This document shows, piece by piece, positions 5,000 through 5,577 of a DNA stretch of 5,577 nucleotides; the stretch's first letter is position 1, and every line of letters starts with the position of its first letter. The position numbers and the translations under genes are program-made. The stretch comes from an uncultured Eubacteriales bacterium. Its GTDB lineage: Bacteria > Bacillota > Clostridia > Oscillospirales > Oscillospiraceae. The stretch is taken from the NCBI GenBank assembly GCA_900550705.1, contig URTG01000121.1, forward strand, positions 1-5,577. The letters are read 5' to 3'. Under the pieces are notes generated by a model, which was not told the DNA's origin, made no database searches, and worked only from the letters and a program-made list of their open reading frames with translations.

Positions 5000-5323
5000 A
5001 TGAGAGAGAATGCAAAAAGTGGCGCACTTACAGAAGTGACCTTTTATATTTTACTCTCTCTTTATACACCAAAACACGGATACGCCGTTATGCAGTTTGT
5101 TGAAGAAAAAACGGGCGGGCGGCTTTCGTTAGGCGCAGGCACTTTATATGGAGCATTAAACTCTTTGCAGGACAAGAAGTGGATTGAACCTTATGGAGAT
5201 AGTGAGGGAAGAAAAAAAGAATACCACATTACAGCACAGGGAAAAGAAATTGCAGAGAAAGAGCTTGCAAGACTAAATGAACTTGTAAGCGTTGCAAGTG
5301 AAATTATTGGAGGTGCGGTATGA
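5000..5323 (+). CDS. PadR-family transcriptional regulator
   Basis: This is a 107-residue winged-helix repressor of the small PadR type. The N-terminal region (residues 7-75) shows the family order: LTEVTFYILLSLYTPKHGYAV (helix 1 and the HGY turn), a recognition region LSLGAGTLYGALNSLQDKKWI, and the wing EGRKKEYHITAQGKEI. The short C-terminal helix (84-104) serves dimerisation. No ligand-binding domain beyond this is present. The ATG at 5000 has AAGGAG 8 nt upstream. The stop overlaps the start of the next gene (ATGA), so the two are translationally coupled, the usual PadR-DUF2812 pair in Firmicutes. A palindrome over the promoter suggests autorepression released by a signal, often a toxic compound or envelope stress; the inducer is unknown. 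Confidence 0.92.
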   Translation: MRENAKSGALTEVTFYILLSLYTPKHGYAVMQFVEEKTGGRLSLGAGTLYGALNSLQDKKWIEPYGDSEGRKKEYHITAQGKEIAEKELARLNELVSVASEIIGGAV

Positions 5324-5577
5324 GCAAAAAATGTTATCGCTTTTTTGGCGGATGGCTGAATGCGCAGGAAAAATGGCTAAACAAAATGTCTGAAAAGTGT
5401 TATCGACTTGTTCGGACAGGAAAACTGTTATACGAATTTGAAAAATGCAAGCCCGATGAAGTGACCTATTGTGTAGAGTTTATCGGAGAAAAATCAAAAG
5501 AGAGTTCAATAGAATCTGCTAACTTTTTGGAGGATATTGGATATAAGGTGTTTTTCAATAATATTAATCTAAAATAT
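5320..5577 (+). CDS. DUF2812 domain protein, N-terminal part (runs off the window)
   Basis: The first 86 codons are present and open to the window end. The start MSKKCYRFFGGWLNAQEKWLN followed by MSEKCYRLVRTG and YEFEKC matches the N-terminal pattern of DUF2812 proteins (a short F-rich strand, EEKWLNxMxxKG, then a strand-rich part), which in Firmicutes commonly lie directly after a PadR regulator. Many members carry C-terminal membrane segments, which would lie beyond the window. The biochemical role of the family is not established. The ATG overlaps the padR stop by the ATGA arrangement, and GGAGG lies 6 nt upstream. Its AT-rich codon use matches padR and contrasts with the GC-rich genes left of 4770. 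Confidence 0.85.
   Translation, partial: MSKKCYRFFGGWLNAQEKWLNKMSEKCYRLVRTGKLLYEFEKCKPDEVTYCVEFIGEKSKESSIESANFLEDIGYKVFFNNINLKY

Overview
The window looks like chromosomal DNA of a gut-type Clostridia member, most likely Oscillospiraceae (Flavonifractor/Pseudoflavonifractor-like). The reasons are a GC-rich core with GGAGG-type ribosome sites, sigma-A promoters, a SARP/BTAD regulator, sortase and surface-protein sequences, and PadR-DUF2812 genes. The genus is inference; the sequence carries no rRNA or tRNA.

Left part (1-740): a complete type III toxin-antitoxin module on the minus strand. A consensus promoter (TTGACA-17-TATAAT) drives an antitoxin RNA with two tandem units of about 53 nt. Each unit folds as an H-type pseudoknot, supported by compensatory base changes between the units. 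A strong terminator follows, then a 157-aa ToxN/CptN/TenpN-like endoribonuclease gene.

Middle (742-4400): a SARP-centred locus. A secreted surface-protein gene on the minus strand (1018-2223) ends early at a 7-G run. Its displaced C-terminus, ending in a hydrophobic and basic tail, continues in another frame down to 742. Upstream of it lies a SARP-family regulator (2464-3678, minus) whose C-terminal domain is a GGDEF-like fold with a degenerate signature (SVSQF). Divergent from the regulator is a 142-aa conserved-looking protein of unknown function (3972-4400, plus). The promoters of the surface protein and of the 142-aa gene share one architecture: two 12-bp-period direct repeats, consensus TTTYYYRTAYCG, placed exactly 9 nt upstream of the -10 box, with no good -35. 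This is the layout expected of SARP-activated promoters, so the window probably shows a small regulon and its operator.

Right part (4438-4773): a remnant of a class B-like sortase that keeps the N-terminal membrane anchor and the TLxTC...R active-site segment but lacks the central domain. Decay of the sortase fits the damaged tail of the surface protein. From about 4800 the DNA becomes clearly AT-richer. It holds an orphan promoter-terminator unit, then a PadR-family repressor with a palindromic operator over its promoter, translationally coupled to a DUF2812 protein that runs off the window end.
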